Of a stretch of DNA of 64,000 nucleotides, positions 47,571-61,700 are shown in pieces. Where the stretch lies: contig CM037832.1 in NCBI GenBank assembly GCA_021234535.1, positions 3,145,359 to 3,209,358 of the forward strand, written 5' to 3'. The number at the start of each line of letters is the position of its first letter. Position 1 is the first letter of the stretch. Position numbers and translations under genes: made by a program. A model generated the notes under the pieces. It saw only the letters and a program-made list of their open reading frames with translations, was not told the origin of the DNA and did not search any database. This stretch comes from Stichopus chloronotus. Its lineage: Eukaryota > Echinodermata > Holothuroidea > Aspidochirotida > Stichopodidae.

Positions 47571-50500
47571 CTTGAAGAGTTAGTTTAACGTTTCAGTGAA
47601 CCAAACAGTTGGATATTTTAATTAACTTAACCTGGTTGCACAGTTCCAATTCAAATTATGTCAAAGAATAAACTAAGCATTTAACATCGAGCGTATGTCG
47701 GGTCAGATCGTTACTTCATATTAATTCTCTTCCTGAACAGCACTGGGCCATTAGAGATCTGCACATATGTATTATGCGTGAGAATGTCTTGCCTGCAATA
47801 TGCATGAATAACGTTACATGCACTGCACTACGTAAATTCGAGCGCTATTGCATCATGTAAACTGTTCCTACAGTCGGAACCACACACTATACCAGTGTAT
47901 GTATGCGGCGAGATAGCGAAAAGGGCATGCATGCATGCTGCTTTCGGTGAGCTGTACATATGTGGAACGCGATTTGGGTAAAAAGTTCGTAGTTGGGGAA
48001 AAAATACAGTACCCTATATATTATATCGTGTTGAAGTCCATAAAATTGAAGGCTAAATCTATGCCTTCAGCCAGACGAGGGCAAGTGGGAGTCCGCACCA
48101 TGCTGACCACTGTTCACCAATGCGGAAACTAATCGATACAATTTTGCTATTTTGCTATTTAGATGTGATTATTCTGCAAAAGTAGTAACAAACATAGTAG
48201 TAAACTGGGATTCCGGTGTGAGTTCCATTGATTATTAAGCAAACGCAACAAACATAGTATTGAAAGTATCTTATTTTCTGTCACTTTTTCTCCAAAATTC
48301 CGAAATTTCAAGCTTTACGCTTGCCTTCATCTTCAGACACATTTTGCTTAGGACTGAGTTATTGACACTTGTTTCACACGTTGGTTGTGTAAAGACTCCA
48401 CAATTAAGTTACTAATCTTTCTTGTGGCCATGCATGCATGATTATAAAGAAACAAGATATAATTGAATAACATAAGAAGTTGTTTCTTTTCGCTACTTTT
48501 TCTAAGATTATTCAACTCTGGAGGCTGAACATTTTTGTGGAGAGACTGCCGTTCATTATCTTAGTTAGCCAAGAAATTTGAAATTTTAAAGGAGAATCAA
48601 AGTCAGGACTTTTGACAATATTTGATGAGCGACTAACATATGGTGAAGTCATTTCCAAATTTCATTTAAATATGTTGTTTACTTTCCAAGATATTGCAAT
48701 TTGGATGTTCATGAAAATTAATCAGGAAGCTGTCATTTTGAGATTGTACTGATATAACCTGACCACATATGATTGAAAAGCTTCTGTTTTCCTCTATATT
48801 GAATTGTCAATAGATTTTTAACAGATATGCATATCAAAGTATTAATGATTTGATTATTGCATGATACACATCAGTAATTCAACACAAAATGTGTAAAAGT
48901 GTGTGCAGATTTATGGAATTTATAGGTAAAGAAAACAAAGAAATACATTAACATTCCTGCTAGCAGTGATTATGTAACATCATATAATTCGACGTACTCA
49001 AGGGGGTTTGCATTCAACTTAGGCAAAAATGGCAGCATTCTCCTCCGAATTTGCAACGTAACTTGGATAGGAGATTCTGAATGAAAATTTTGGCAAGATG
49101 TTGGTCAAACATTTTCAGGGGTTTCCTTCGCCTTTGAGTCACCCCAGATAGCCGGTAATAAGGAACTTTTCAGGATTATGCAGCCATGCAAGATGTGCCA
49201 TTTTAATTTAAAGATGTAGTTTGATTCTTAATCCGAAGTAATGCCCAAGAAATTTCAAGTCGAAGCAATATAACTGTCTGAGCAATTTTTGACGTCGTGC
49301 GTACCGATCGCCTTCGCGAATCTTTCAAGAAGCGTTTTCTGGGATGTTACGGCATTTAGGGGATCTGAAATTTTGGAATGTGTATTGCGGCGTATGTCTA
49401 TAAAATTTTTGGGAGGGGATCCGCGATTTAATTTCCTTGTCTAGCGATTATTTTTCATTTTTTCATCAAAAGGCCTACTCGTAAAAATTTTCACTTAGCT
49501 CTTAAAATGTTGTTCATTGTTATGGAAAAGTCGTTTGCGAATCCTTTCGGAATGGGGTTAATATCTCCTAAATAAAGCCCCAAATTGAAATCAACTCATA
49601 TCATTTAAATTTTAAACCTGTTCTAAAGGTTTTCTGTGAATTTGATGAGAATTAATCGCGAAACCTTGGAGAAAATACGGAATAAAATTAACCTGTTTAT
49701 GTCCAAAATCAAGGTTGTAGTGTTTTCAAGCACTCCCTTCTTTCTACAAATTGTAATATCATTGTGATGCTGTGGATCAATCTGCGCTACAGGAAGCCCA
49801 TGCGCATCACGTCTTGGTGCTGAGCTGTCAAATGACACCTCTAAACACCGTACCTCAACTTGACTGTCGATACCGCCTTAGATTCTAGGGTGGCTGACTA
49901 ACGGAATTAGTCACGTGGAATTGATCTCCTTCCATCAAAGGAATTTTTTTTCCCTAATGTTTGGTTAGACCAAGACTGCAAAGTATGTCAGCTCTCTTTG
50001 AGGTCCTCATTCCGTTACCCATTCAGGGCGTAGATTTGGCTTGAATACCGAGATTGGGGTTTGGCAAAAATTTTCCGCCATGTGGCAGGGGCCCCGGAGC
50101 GTGTCCGAGGACGGTTCTAGGAATCTCTCAACACAAATGCGAGCTCACGCGTACACACATGCAAAACAAACACTCACAGATAGAAAGCACATACATAGTG
50201 GTCAATATTAATGATGGCAAGTGAACTGGCAGTTGCCTACGTCATATGGCCAAAAGACGGTCCAGCCAAAATTAGCAATACATAACATTTTTCCCTAAAA
50301 TTGTTGAGCACCCCATGTGTACCATTGTGCAATGATAACACTGAGCACATGTTAAGATTATCCATTTGTATAAGAAAAATCAACTTGACTGATCCAAAAC
50401 TGGCCACTTTTTTTGGGAGGAGGGGGGCATCATCCAGGTTACTTCAAACTTTGACATGAAAATCGAAAGTGACAAAACCAGTTTGCCCTCTTGAACGAAA

Positions 50501-51464
50501 TCTGTGACATCAAAATTAGTCTGCAAAGGGCCAATTTCTGCAATCTGTGTGTCAAAGCATTCAACCAGGGAGTTGGAACCAATTTTGCAGTGGAGCTATT
50601 GGTCACAGAGTTCTATGGTACGCTTCGTGCTAAATGTCACACTCCGCTAAAATGTTTTAAGGACTAAACTCGATAATACGAACCCCCAATGGTGTGTCAA
50701 AAGTGTCATTCTTACAAACCAGCCTATACTTTTGTCACCTGAATGAAACATACCATGTTGAAAGTTGGTGTGCTAAATGCCTTTTCCTGCGATCTGGCAT
50801 TTCAGACAAAAAAGGAAAAAAAAAGCTGGTGTGCCACCTGCCAGTCATGGTGATGCTTCGCTTATTAAAAAGGACCGTTCAATCAGATGTAATTACAGGC
50901 TGGCATAGACGGATAAACCTCCAAGTCCTGTGCTATGTTAAATACTGATCGGAAGGGAGAGAAAAATTTGGTGGTTTCATATGAGTTAATGATTAATTCT
51001 ACCTTGGGTACAACTATCCTCTCAGTGGAGAAACAATTATTCACATTCTTTCACAAAAAAAAAAAAAAAGTGAGGACAAGTCTTTCAAATCTAATATAAA
51101 TATTCTATTTTTTCATAAACTTAATTGTGTACATGAAAGTGTGAAAATATTTCTTTAGTCAGACTCATTACAAAAGGGGAAAAAAAGTGAAAGATTACTT
51201 TTCAGGTATCTGCCTCTTTCCCCAAAAAATACAAACTATGAAACACATGTACTTGTCATAAAAAAAACAAAACAAACTCAATTTCAGGAATGCTTTTCTA
51301 ATCTACCTGCACAGGCACAGAGAGCTTCTTTTGTACATTGCCTGCAGGTGAGGGCTGCTCTCTCTGCACACATCCAAGTGAATTATCTTAGGCACACATT
51401 GGTGCATGTATATTCAGGAGTCAAAGTTCAATTTACTAGCATCACATCTGTTTCATTCTGTGCA

Positions 51465-51600
51465 CAGCCAATCCTCACATGATATCATACATGTTTATGA
51501 CTTCTCCAGAGGAACATACCCTAACCATTATGGTATATCTGGATATCATGTCATGTTCTATCATGTGTAAATGGTCTTCTCAAGACATGATTTTAGCACA
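51465..51600 (+). repeat. Dispersed repeat family A, copy 3
   Basis: It starts CAGCCAATCCTCACATGATA and includes GGAACATACCCTAACCATTA and TGGTATATCTGGATATCATG, then a GTCATGTTCTATCATG block and a final GATTTTAGCACA. It is the same orientation and block order as copy 2, and appears the best-preserved of the three. Confidence 0.75.
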
Positions 51601-52638
51601 TGGGTGTATGAGTAGAATGGTATAGAGTTGAACATTAACCTTTTACTTTTGAGAGGGAGAGTAGGGGGCACAGAGTACAACCAAGAGAGGACAGAATGAA
51701 GAAACAAGAGTGATTTTGTATATTAAAAGTCTAATTTACATGTTAGTTTATCTTGAAAATTTTGTAGTCTATTTATATTTATAAAGTACAATTGGTTACA
51801 TTCCCTGATTTTAATTGGGCTGGGAATTAGACGTAGAGTTTATGCAACTTAGAATGGAGGCAAAATACAATATTTACAACAAAATTTAAAATTTTAGTTC
51901 TTGTCCAGTTGGATGCAAATAAGTTGCTGAATATTCTGCTCATTTCAGCTCAATGATATTGAAATAAAAAAAAAAACAAACAATGATACAAAACAGCATG
52001 GAACAGCATGAAGGGAAAAACTTTCTTTATCAGAGGGCACTTCTACTACATGTGAAAGTATTTGCTGTACAGACAACAAAACAGACAACATCCAAAAGAT
52101 TTCAGCCGAATTCTACACTCGATATATACAAATGGGTTGCAGTTTTGAGACATACCGAACGGTGGTTTAAACTTGACGATCAAACTGCAGGAAACACTGA
52201 TGTAAAATGAGGGAACTTTGATGATCTGATAAAGGTGAAGACTTTCAACATTTGTAATAATATTAAATTTTGAATCAACTTTTTTCTCATTCCAAATAAT
52301 TAATTCAAGTAATTTTAAGTTGAAGTTTACTCTCCGTCTGATGTCGTGAGTTGACGAAATGACACCAAGTGACTTTGAAGATGGACATGGAGTTTGTATT
52401 TATGATGACTTACATGTGAGAGATTTATCGTTTTGTCGACAAAAAACGAAGATCAAATCTGAAAAATAGCGTAGATGGAGACCACAGATAAGCATCCCCC
52501 CACTTGGTATGCTGTAATTTGGAGCATCAGTGATATTGCTAATTATTTCTGTGCTCTTGAAATGAGGCTGGGGGGAAAATGAGGGTGAGGGGAAAGCCAT
52601 GGGGGTATAAAAGGCATTCTAACAGAACTATGAAAGTG

Positions 52639-52644
52639 TTTAAT
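52639..52644 (-). promoter_or_regulatory. Candidate IST1 poly(A) signal (ATTAAA)
   Basis: The hexamer lies about 62 bases downstream of the IST1 stop on the - strand. It was the nearest AATAAA/ATTAAA variant noticed. Confidence 0.4.
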
Positions 52645-52705
52645 GAGCAAAAGTATTATTGCAAAGTTTTCCATTCTCGGTTCAAATCTTTGATTCCTCA
52701 AGGTT

Positions 52706-55700
52706 TTACTTCTTCTTCTTCAGGTCTTCAAATCTTTTGCTGAGTTCATCAAAATCCAGATCATCTCCCCCCTCGTTGTGGCTCGCCGTCGGGGGAGCAT
52801 CCGAGGGTACCGACGGGAGGTCGGGTATGGTGTCCGCGGGTCCCGCTGTCGGAGGTTGTGGCATGGCACCCCTAGGTGCAGGCTGTGGTTTGCCATTATC
52901 CACCTGCTGAGGCTGTGGAGGTGGATCTGTGATGTGGAGACGAGAGAAAGATTTACATTTGCTAGCCTAAACATTTCAATCTCATTTTACATTCACCTCT
53001 TAACTTCACCTCTTAAAAGGAGAAGAGTAAAACCCCATGCTATAAGACCCTCTCTGGCCCTGAAAACTAACTTGCATTCAAGCTATGCCAATCATCGAAA
53101 GTTCAGCCGACATCTAAAATCTCCTGAAGTCCACATTTACCAATATTGTAAGATGTATCCAAAGAGTGGCTGAAGCTGTCAATGAACAGTGTGAGCCTGT
53201 GATGGCAAGAAACATCCTGAAATCACCATCCTGAAGACAGAAATTTTTCTTATACAAAGACACCCTTTTGAATCTCTCAACTGTCATTTGATGATGAGTT
53301 CAGTAGAACCTTTGAAACGTCAGTAAAAAGTTGATTACAATTGTTTCCTTTTATATTTGGTAGACTACAGGCTGTGCAACACAGGTTCAAATTAGAACTA
53401 CGTGTTCGTGCTTCCCTTGAAAAGTAACACACTGTGCTGGGGTTCTAAACATATTTGCCATAAAATTGGCAAAATGACAGTATCGGTTGTATTTGGAATT
53501 TTTGTTTTTTTGTACTTACAAACTGGATCATTTGCAGCCAGTGAGTACCTTGGTGGGTCCTGTTGAGAGAAGGTTATCAGAAAATGCTAGTAATTACCAA
53601 CTGGTTGGTAAGGTAATTTAAAATATTCTCAATACTTTCATCACATCTGCATTAAAAAATAATGACAAAATACTTAATCAGTTCTACATGTCATTGAAAT
53701 AAAAGAGAAAAACTGGTAGCCATTCAGAACAGAATACAGGAGGAGAGTGAATGGACACCTAACATGTAACCATAACAAGCAGTGTTCTAACACTATGAGA
53801 ACTTTGTGGTTACACAACAGTGTCTTCAATATGACAAAGTCCCTCCCCTTTAGTTATCATAAAATTGGTTTCTTGCACTTAGAAAATCTTAGGCTAAGCA
53901 AGCAATGAGATAATGCTTTTAGGTCATGCTGAAATGCATTCACACACCCAGACAGATGCATACAGCAAAAGATTCATGCAAAGAACCAGAAACTCAAAGG
54001 ACATAGTGAGTCCTAGCCAATATTCACTTAAAACAAAGGAGAACCTACACACCGATCTTGAAGTCACGACACCTTCCCTTCTTGAGACATTATGTGTACA
54101 AGGTTTTCAAACTGTGACCGATGCTGACCTCAAGTGACGTTTGATTTCAATAAACTACAACACATGATCTACTCTTCATGAACCACTGACGATCTAAGTA
54201 TGAAATGACGCCAAGAGGCACCTTTTCACCAGTATCTTGCTGAAAAGACTGGCAGGCTTCTGGTGACCTCAAATGACCTTTCACTTCCACAAAAACAATA
54301 GAGATCAGCTACTCACAAGGGACAACCTACACACCAAGTTCGTAGCTTGAGCAACTTACTCGAAAAGCAATGCGTTGTATGCTTTGAATATCAAATATCT
54401 GAGACACAGTGATGCTAAATATCTTGAACGACCCCTTTTTGTTTTTTCTTATGGACACGACACCAGTGACTATACATTTGCTTCATCGATTGATATTTGC
54501 AATGCTTCATTAATCCACTCCAGACAGTACTTTATTCAACCTTAAAAAATGATGCATTCTCCTCTCGTATCACTTTATATTCATCTTCATCAGTGACAAC
54601 AATGCTGAAAAAAAAAATGAGAGAATTTGGAAACTAAACAACTTGCAGGAAACTGAAAATTAACTTGAGGAAAAAATGTGGGTGTACCTGGGGGTAACCA
54701 GCGGGCACACTTGGGGGGAAACCGATCATTCCTGGGGGTGCAGAGGCAGTGGGCTGTGAATAAAAAAAAAAAGTAAATCAAACACAAAAAGTAAAGGGAT
54801 CACAAGAACACAAAGTGAAAATGTGAACACAACTGACATTTCTCTTTTCCCTGTGAGTGGATTTGAGTGGATAGAACAGTCGTCTTTGTTCACACTTTAA
54901 ATTACTTTCTACCATTCAGACTGCAATATATTACTCATGAAAACACACACAAAAACTTTTGACACATACTGTAGTAATTTTACTTGTATGGAGTTCTCCA
55001 TCCACACAATGGGTGATCTTGTAGTGATAATTTGTGAAGAAAAGAAATTGAAACTGCTTATGCGTTCAATGTGAATATGGAGGACGATACAATTTCTTTC
55101 CTTTCTGATAGGTTTTGTGTATTGCAATGTCTTCATATTGATATACTGCTTTCAGTGCAGTTAGGTCAGCCTACAATCTTGCCTTCACATTGATGTACTC
55201 CTTTTCCAACAATTTCTGTTTTCTTTCTTTTTCTCAAACAAACCAGGCATTTATCTCTGCATATATTTCAAGACTGGTGGTTCATGTTGACATAAACAAA
55301 TGAACTCCCTGAGGGCATGAAGACTTCATGAAGAACAAGCCTTCTACTGTGTTTGAAGTATTATGAACAGACTAGAACTGTTCTCTTTAACTTGGTCAAA
55401 CTGTTTCTAGCCAAAAGTTCAAGAAAGAAATACATCTGGCGATTGATGAAAAAGACGAATACATCAGTACAGTAACCCAACTCTTCATGTTTATTAGAGG
55501 AAAAACAGTAATTGTAACCAACGGCAGCAGTCTACTGCCCTCTCTTTCTGCAAATACTATTGAATTTCACGTATGACATTTATTTTAGAAAATGTGTTAC
55601 TGGAATAAAACAATCAAGTGCCTCTAAAGTTGAGAGTAAGGGGTGAGTTCATTGTTGAAATCACCTTAATTTGTCTCCCAAGTGTTTTCACTACCCATGA

Positions 55701-58700
55701 CAAAAAGACTAAGTTACCATAACAACGCTTGGCATCAAGCATTTTTATGACATGCTACTGCAGACTTTACTGACGACATTTCATTGCTACTCTTACCATC
55801 ATTTTCAATGGCTGAATAAATTCATACCAACAATTCAGCTGCAGAATGAGACAGTTTCCTCCCATTATGCAGTTTGGTAAAGATTTGGTAATGTTAAATT
55901 TGCAAAGTTTTATGTATTTCCCTTATACAATGATGCAACTCTTTGAATCTAACATCTTTTGCCAGGTCTGGTAGTAACATCTCCATTAGCAAAGATAATT
56001 TGCTTGTCAGTTCCCACACCAACTCCTGAATGCTGGCACACATCATTTGGTTGAGCTCACTAATTTTAATAGTACACTCTGTAAGGGAAGTCTTTTATTT
56101 GCATTTTGCAACATCTACTAATATTATTTCAAGTCAGGGGTAATGTTATCCGCCCACTGCAACACAAAGGTCACATTGCTTTTACATGGAAATATTGCTC
56201 CAAAACACTAGCCCAACATATCACTCCCGATAACGGTAGAGCCCACTCATCAACATGAGAATTTGTCCATGAGCAAACAAAATTCTTCATCAACAATACT
56301 CTCTCTATCGAGGTATTTCACAATTTGTTTCTTTTCTACTCTTACAACGATATGGAAGACAATCACCATGCATTGCAACGACTGCAGAGAAAGCAGCACC
56401 ACATCAAATCCATCATAGTCAGGGTTCCCACACCTCCTATGACAATCACATATCATGACTTTCCCATGACTTTTTCATGACATTTACATGACCAAACATT
56501 CGAGAATTTGATCAAGGAATAACGCCACAATTATCACTGTAGAAAGCATTTTCTTTTCATAGGTCACGTGAAAAATTGTAGCCTGTTCTAAAGTTCTCAA
56601 CGTTTCCATGACTTCTGTCATTTTTAGAAAATTTCATGACTTTTCCAGGCATGGAATGTGAAAATACACTTTTGTGATTCTTTCAGGTGGCAGGAAATAT
56701 GATGATTGAAGAGCTTCGGAATATGAGATTTCAAGGATGCCATCTACTTGGGTGAATAACAGGAAAAAAAATTCACCGATGGTAGATATAACTGGGGACT
56801 GTAAAGACGATGCAAAACAAGACGATGCAAAATGTGATACGCTTGAAATATTATGTAACCTGAGGACTAATGCTAGATCCACATACCCCTATTAAAGGCA
56901 CGGAGTGAATGCCGATCTGAGCAAACTGAACTGGAAGATCAGGATGAAAAAATACTTTGTGAGCGTCATCTAATGAGAAGCTGTTCCTGATATCATATCA
57001 TTAATACACAAGAGTGAATTTTTATGTTTGCTGATCAATTACGTCCAACTATTAAATACCAACTACCCCTCCTTGATACCGTGGCAAGGATGAATCACCA
57101 ATTACCCCTTGATACCACGACAAAGATGCAACAACTTCGACGTAAACATGGCCAGGTACTGTAGGGTACGACGGTCTTCTCACATAACACATTAATGTCA
57201 AAATACAAAGACTGTTAGACTGGAACTTTTGTTTGCTTCCTAACTTCCATAATCATTTCTTTGTTTTATTTCAAAAAGGATTGATATTAGTTCACCAAAT
57301 CACACCCCTCACCAGCAGGTCCACCCATGCAAGAAAAACATGTCGATATATATACACGCAGTAACGTAGGACATTCTATGCAACTGGTGAGCATATGTAA
57401 TAGGATGCAGCTTAGAAAATTGCCTTCATGAAATAAATAGAAGCGTATGGCTAAATATGATAAAATGATGTTGATTAAATGGCAGTTGAAGTTGTAAAGG
57501 TCGTTACAGCAGATCCTTTAGAGCTTTTCTGTCACTGTTTGAAAATGTACTACAGAAAAGATACATGTGTAAGGATGTTAAATTGCTTTCTTCTGTGCAG
57601 ACTTTTTACCGAATTGATGGCGATGGGAAAGACTTCTTTCAAATCCGGCATATGCTTTCTTCAAATGTGTAGCCCAACTCATTGCAAAATTCTAAACTAA
57701 ACAATGCCTCAAAAGTTCAACAAAAACATTCCTAACTTCGACAGGAATGTCGGCTTTCATTTCAAATGACTCTATAATTTGGGACATAGGGATGAATATT
57801 AACAACACACACTTGCCGGGCTGCCTCTTTTTTACAAATAACGCACAATGTGTGGGACCAAAGGGTCAGGAAAAGGAAAAGATGTTTCATTTTGTGTGTT
57901 TCTCTTTCTCAGAGTTCCTTTCTCCACAACCAATCCTCCTATGATATTAAGAGCTCTTGAAATGTTATTACAATTAATACAATTTCAATATAGCATCACC
58001 CAAAGGTTTTGTAACGATATCATTTTGTACTACAGCCACTTTTTACATTGAGGAACTTATTTTACATCTTTCTACTTTGTGTGATGGTTCCAAAGATAAG
58101 GGCATCAAGGTCAGGTACACATGTCTTACATCAGGGGTCAGCAACTGGTGGGCTACTGCCTCATCAGGGACCTCAGCATAGATTTTAGAAGGCCCCAGTG
58201 ATGGACCCACAGATAATGGGAGTTGAGACAGAGATTGGTGCAAAGTTTACTGCTGCTAGTTGGCAATCCGTATTCACGATTGCTCTTCATGTGATTCAAC
58301 ATTCGCACATCTGCGGAAAATGCGAAGAGAATGGGATGAATCCAATTTTTTTTTTTTTTTTGAGAAAGACCTGATGCTGTCTTTCGCTTTGTCTTCGTTG
58401 AATGGTCCTGGAAGCGCAATTTCCTTGCAATTTCCCAAAACACCTGGGTGCTGTTTTGAGTTAAAACGACATTGTGTACGCTCCATGCCAACGGATGGTG
58501 GCGCTTGGCATCGATAGTCCGACAGTGCCATGTGAGCCAGCATAAATACCGACATTTCCCATCTGGGATTAAAGTGGTTGCTTTCCCTTTCTTAAATCTT
58601 CTAATAAATATTCTCGATCAGAATTCACTTTTCATGCAAAAAGTTGCATCAAATTTGTCATTTGCTCTGCTCAACACTATAAAAGTTATTTTTTCCAGTT

Positions 58701-61700
58701 TACTGCCTCTAACTTCCTTCAACCACCAACCATTCCTCATCCTTACTCCATTTCTTGCAAACCTTGGTCGATATATTGGTTGAGTTCCAGAAAATTTGAA
58801 GTTATGTGGCAATTGTAAGGGATGGCAATGTGTGACACTTGATTAAGAGAGGCAAAAATTTGACAATTCCAAATTTTGAAACACCTGACACTTAGTGAAA
58901 CTTCATGTTATATTAAACAGTAAGAATGTTCCTTGAGATGTACTGAAAGTACAATAACTCATTCATGATCGTTTTTTATTTGGCCAGAGAAGTTCATGAA
59001 ACAATGAAACAAGACCAACAAAAGGAGAAACTACCAATGATTAAATGTGCTCAAATGACACAGCAATGATGTGCATCCTCAGTACTCTCAGAACTAATTA
59101 ATTTTAAAGAGGCTAATTAATTTTAATGAGGCTAATTAATGTTTAATGAGGCTTATTAATTTTAATGAGGCTAATTGGACAAAGATGAAGAGAATTAGAT
59201 GATACATGAGTTGCAAATAAATTTCAAAGCAATGACACTTTCAGAGAGCTAAAAGGTTATAATTAATCCCCCAACGTGAACATGGGGAACGTCTAGCGAT
59301 ACAGTGGAGTTCTACATAGAGCAAGAAGCAGAATACTACTTGTTAATAAGAAATAACAGTTTGCCCACACCAGTGTACCGTAGACTGACATTTTCAGATG
59401 GCAGCATATCACTGGAAGCTTCCATGATGTTGTTGAGTTTAAAGGACAGTGATGAAATGACAGAGAGTCACAGCAAAACAACAGATGATTTTATTTTTTT
59501 GTGTTGGTTTTGAGCCTATTTGACAAAACTCACACTCATATTGGTGGCTCCCACTGGTGGTTTACTGGGCAATGGAGGAGGCCCATTCACAGATGTGGAT
59601 GGAGGCATCTGAAGATGTGTCGATTGGAGATCACAAGAACAGACGTATATTGAAGTGAAGAAAACAAAATGATAAAAGCTAATCTTTAGTCGAAACATAT
59701 TGAGAGTCACTGCCTGCGTTCTACTATACTATAACGCCTGCTATAATTTATGAAACAAATTTTGATTCAAACATGATTAATACTAAAACCATAAAAAACA
59801 AATGGTTTGGGGGAGGAATCATTAGAGTCCGATACAATCGTTATTGAGGATTAAAACAACATCACAACTATTGGTAGAGGTTCCTTTTGGACTTTCCCAA
59901 AGGACCACAGTATTTTTTTTCTCCGACCTGAAACAGCTTCCCACTTCACTCCAGTCCAACCCCCCTTCCTCCAGTTCTCACAGCATATTCACCTTAGGTT
60001 CCTGTTTGGTTAATATGTATTAGGATAACCCACCTATACTGTGCTCACGTTTGGCATTTCAAATTGATTGGGCGGTTTTAAGATTGGAAATGTAACTGGC
60101 AAAATATCTCATTCACAAAAACAGTGACTGCAAAGCAGCAGCGGCAAAATATTTACATAGCCATACCTTTCACAAAGGATTGACATTACACTAACAGTCA
60201 TCGAGACATCATATCACCTACAGAGGTTAACACTGTGGTTGTGAAGGCAATATGATAGACCATGCCTCTGGGTGTTTTTCAGGTAAATGAAACAAACTTT
60301 CACTGAAAGTGTGCAGTCCCTGTGAAGACATCTCAACAAAGGTAAGTGCATGTGATAAAGGTTTCAGAACTGAAACAGTGAGTGTCACAGAGTAACAATT
60401 ACTAATGGCAACTCCAGCCACTGTGATCATTCTGGTTAGAATTGTAACGACTAAAAGAAAAAGCATAAAACGAAAAACAAGACATACCATAGGTGCCGTG
60501 GCTTGCGGAGGAGGGTAGGCAAGAGATGGGTCGTGCATCACAGGGCCAGAGTACACATTGCCGGGACCGGGTCCACCACCAAAGCCACCTGGAGCAGATC
60601 CCCCTCCTGGTGGTCCAGGTTTACTGTTTTTGTCTTGTGTGTCTGGTGGAACAGTGGCATCATCTTCCAACTGGCCGAGGAGATCCTCAATTCCTTCCCC
60701 CTACAAAGTCAAATTACAGATTAACACAAAACTGTGTGCTAGCAGGGGAATTCCTCCCTTGTAAATGAGGGGCATACATAAAAGTCCTATACACTAAGTC
60801 TGATGAAAGCCGTCCGGATAATGTCAGTGCAGGATTGCGAGAATCCTGCAAAAATGTCGGTTACTGTCATCCAAGGAAATTATCTTTTAGAGCAAAATGC
60901 TTGCAATGCAAAAACAACAAGAATGTTTTTCATACAGAAAAAACACCTCCTGGTCTTTTACTACTAGGTGAAGAAACACCCACTAGGGAAGAGCTATTTT
61001 CCAGGGGTCTCTATCCATGATGGGGGGGGGGTATTTGTCCAGTGATGCAGCAAACTGCTTCCTTCGTCCCTATCATCTCTTCCTCTTTGTGACTTACATT
61101 CAGTACTGCAGAGTCAGGTTCAAATGGAACGTTGTGGCTTCTCGCTATCTCGATAAGGTACCTCTCGACCAAAATCTTCGGGGGAGCAGCTGGATTCATT
61201 TTGTGCATCAGCTGTTGGTGTAAGATGAAACATGGACTGATAACGATGGATAACCAACAAGGTTTCATAAAGAACCTATACCTGTCCAATGTCATGGCAC
61301 CATCAAGTCACACTAACATGCACTCTTGAACGACTGAAAGGGAAACATGGCATTAAGAGTACCCAAACATGACATACAAAAGAAAACAGCTGTAAACATT
61401 ATTAAACCATTCAGTCTCATCAACAAACATTTACCAAAGCTTTGTCTCCTCAAAACATATGCATGTGATGAGTAACGGAAGATGCATCATTTGAGTTTTG
61501 AAAAGTTTGGGTGAACAAATTAGTGTTGAGCTACAAATAACTGAATTTCTATCTGTGAGGAGCTTCTTTCTTGAAAAGGAGGCTTCTGTCCTTCCTCATT
61601 TTGAATAATCTATCATTCTACCTCCACAAACATTGGTTCCAAAGATATGAATGTTTTCTCTAAACCCTATTTGCCCTATTACCTTTTAACACTGATGGTG

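Larger units (their letters stand above)
47571..52705. other. Region upstream of EIF2S2 and downstream of IST1
   Basis: About 5.1 kb with no recognisable gene. The EIF2S2 promoter must lie at its left end; no TATA box is evident there. One copy of repeat family A sits at 51465-51600. Patches near 49260-49420 and 49860-50160 are CpG-richer than the surroundings but carry no identifiable coding motif. On the - strand, ATTAAA at 52639-52644 lies about 62 bases after the IST1 stop and is its likely poly(A) signal. Confidence 0.5.

Noticed and set aside
48579..49140. TTAAAGGAGAATCAAAG start considered as another MITE
   Set aside because: No convincing inverted end or target duplication was found to the right.
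60795..60830. CTGATGAAAGCCG resembling a hammerhead core
   Set aside because: The following bases do not form stem II with a GAA core, so the match is only to the seven-base motif.
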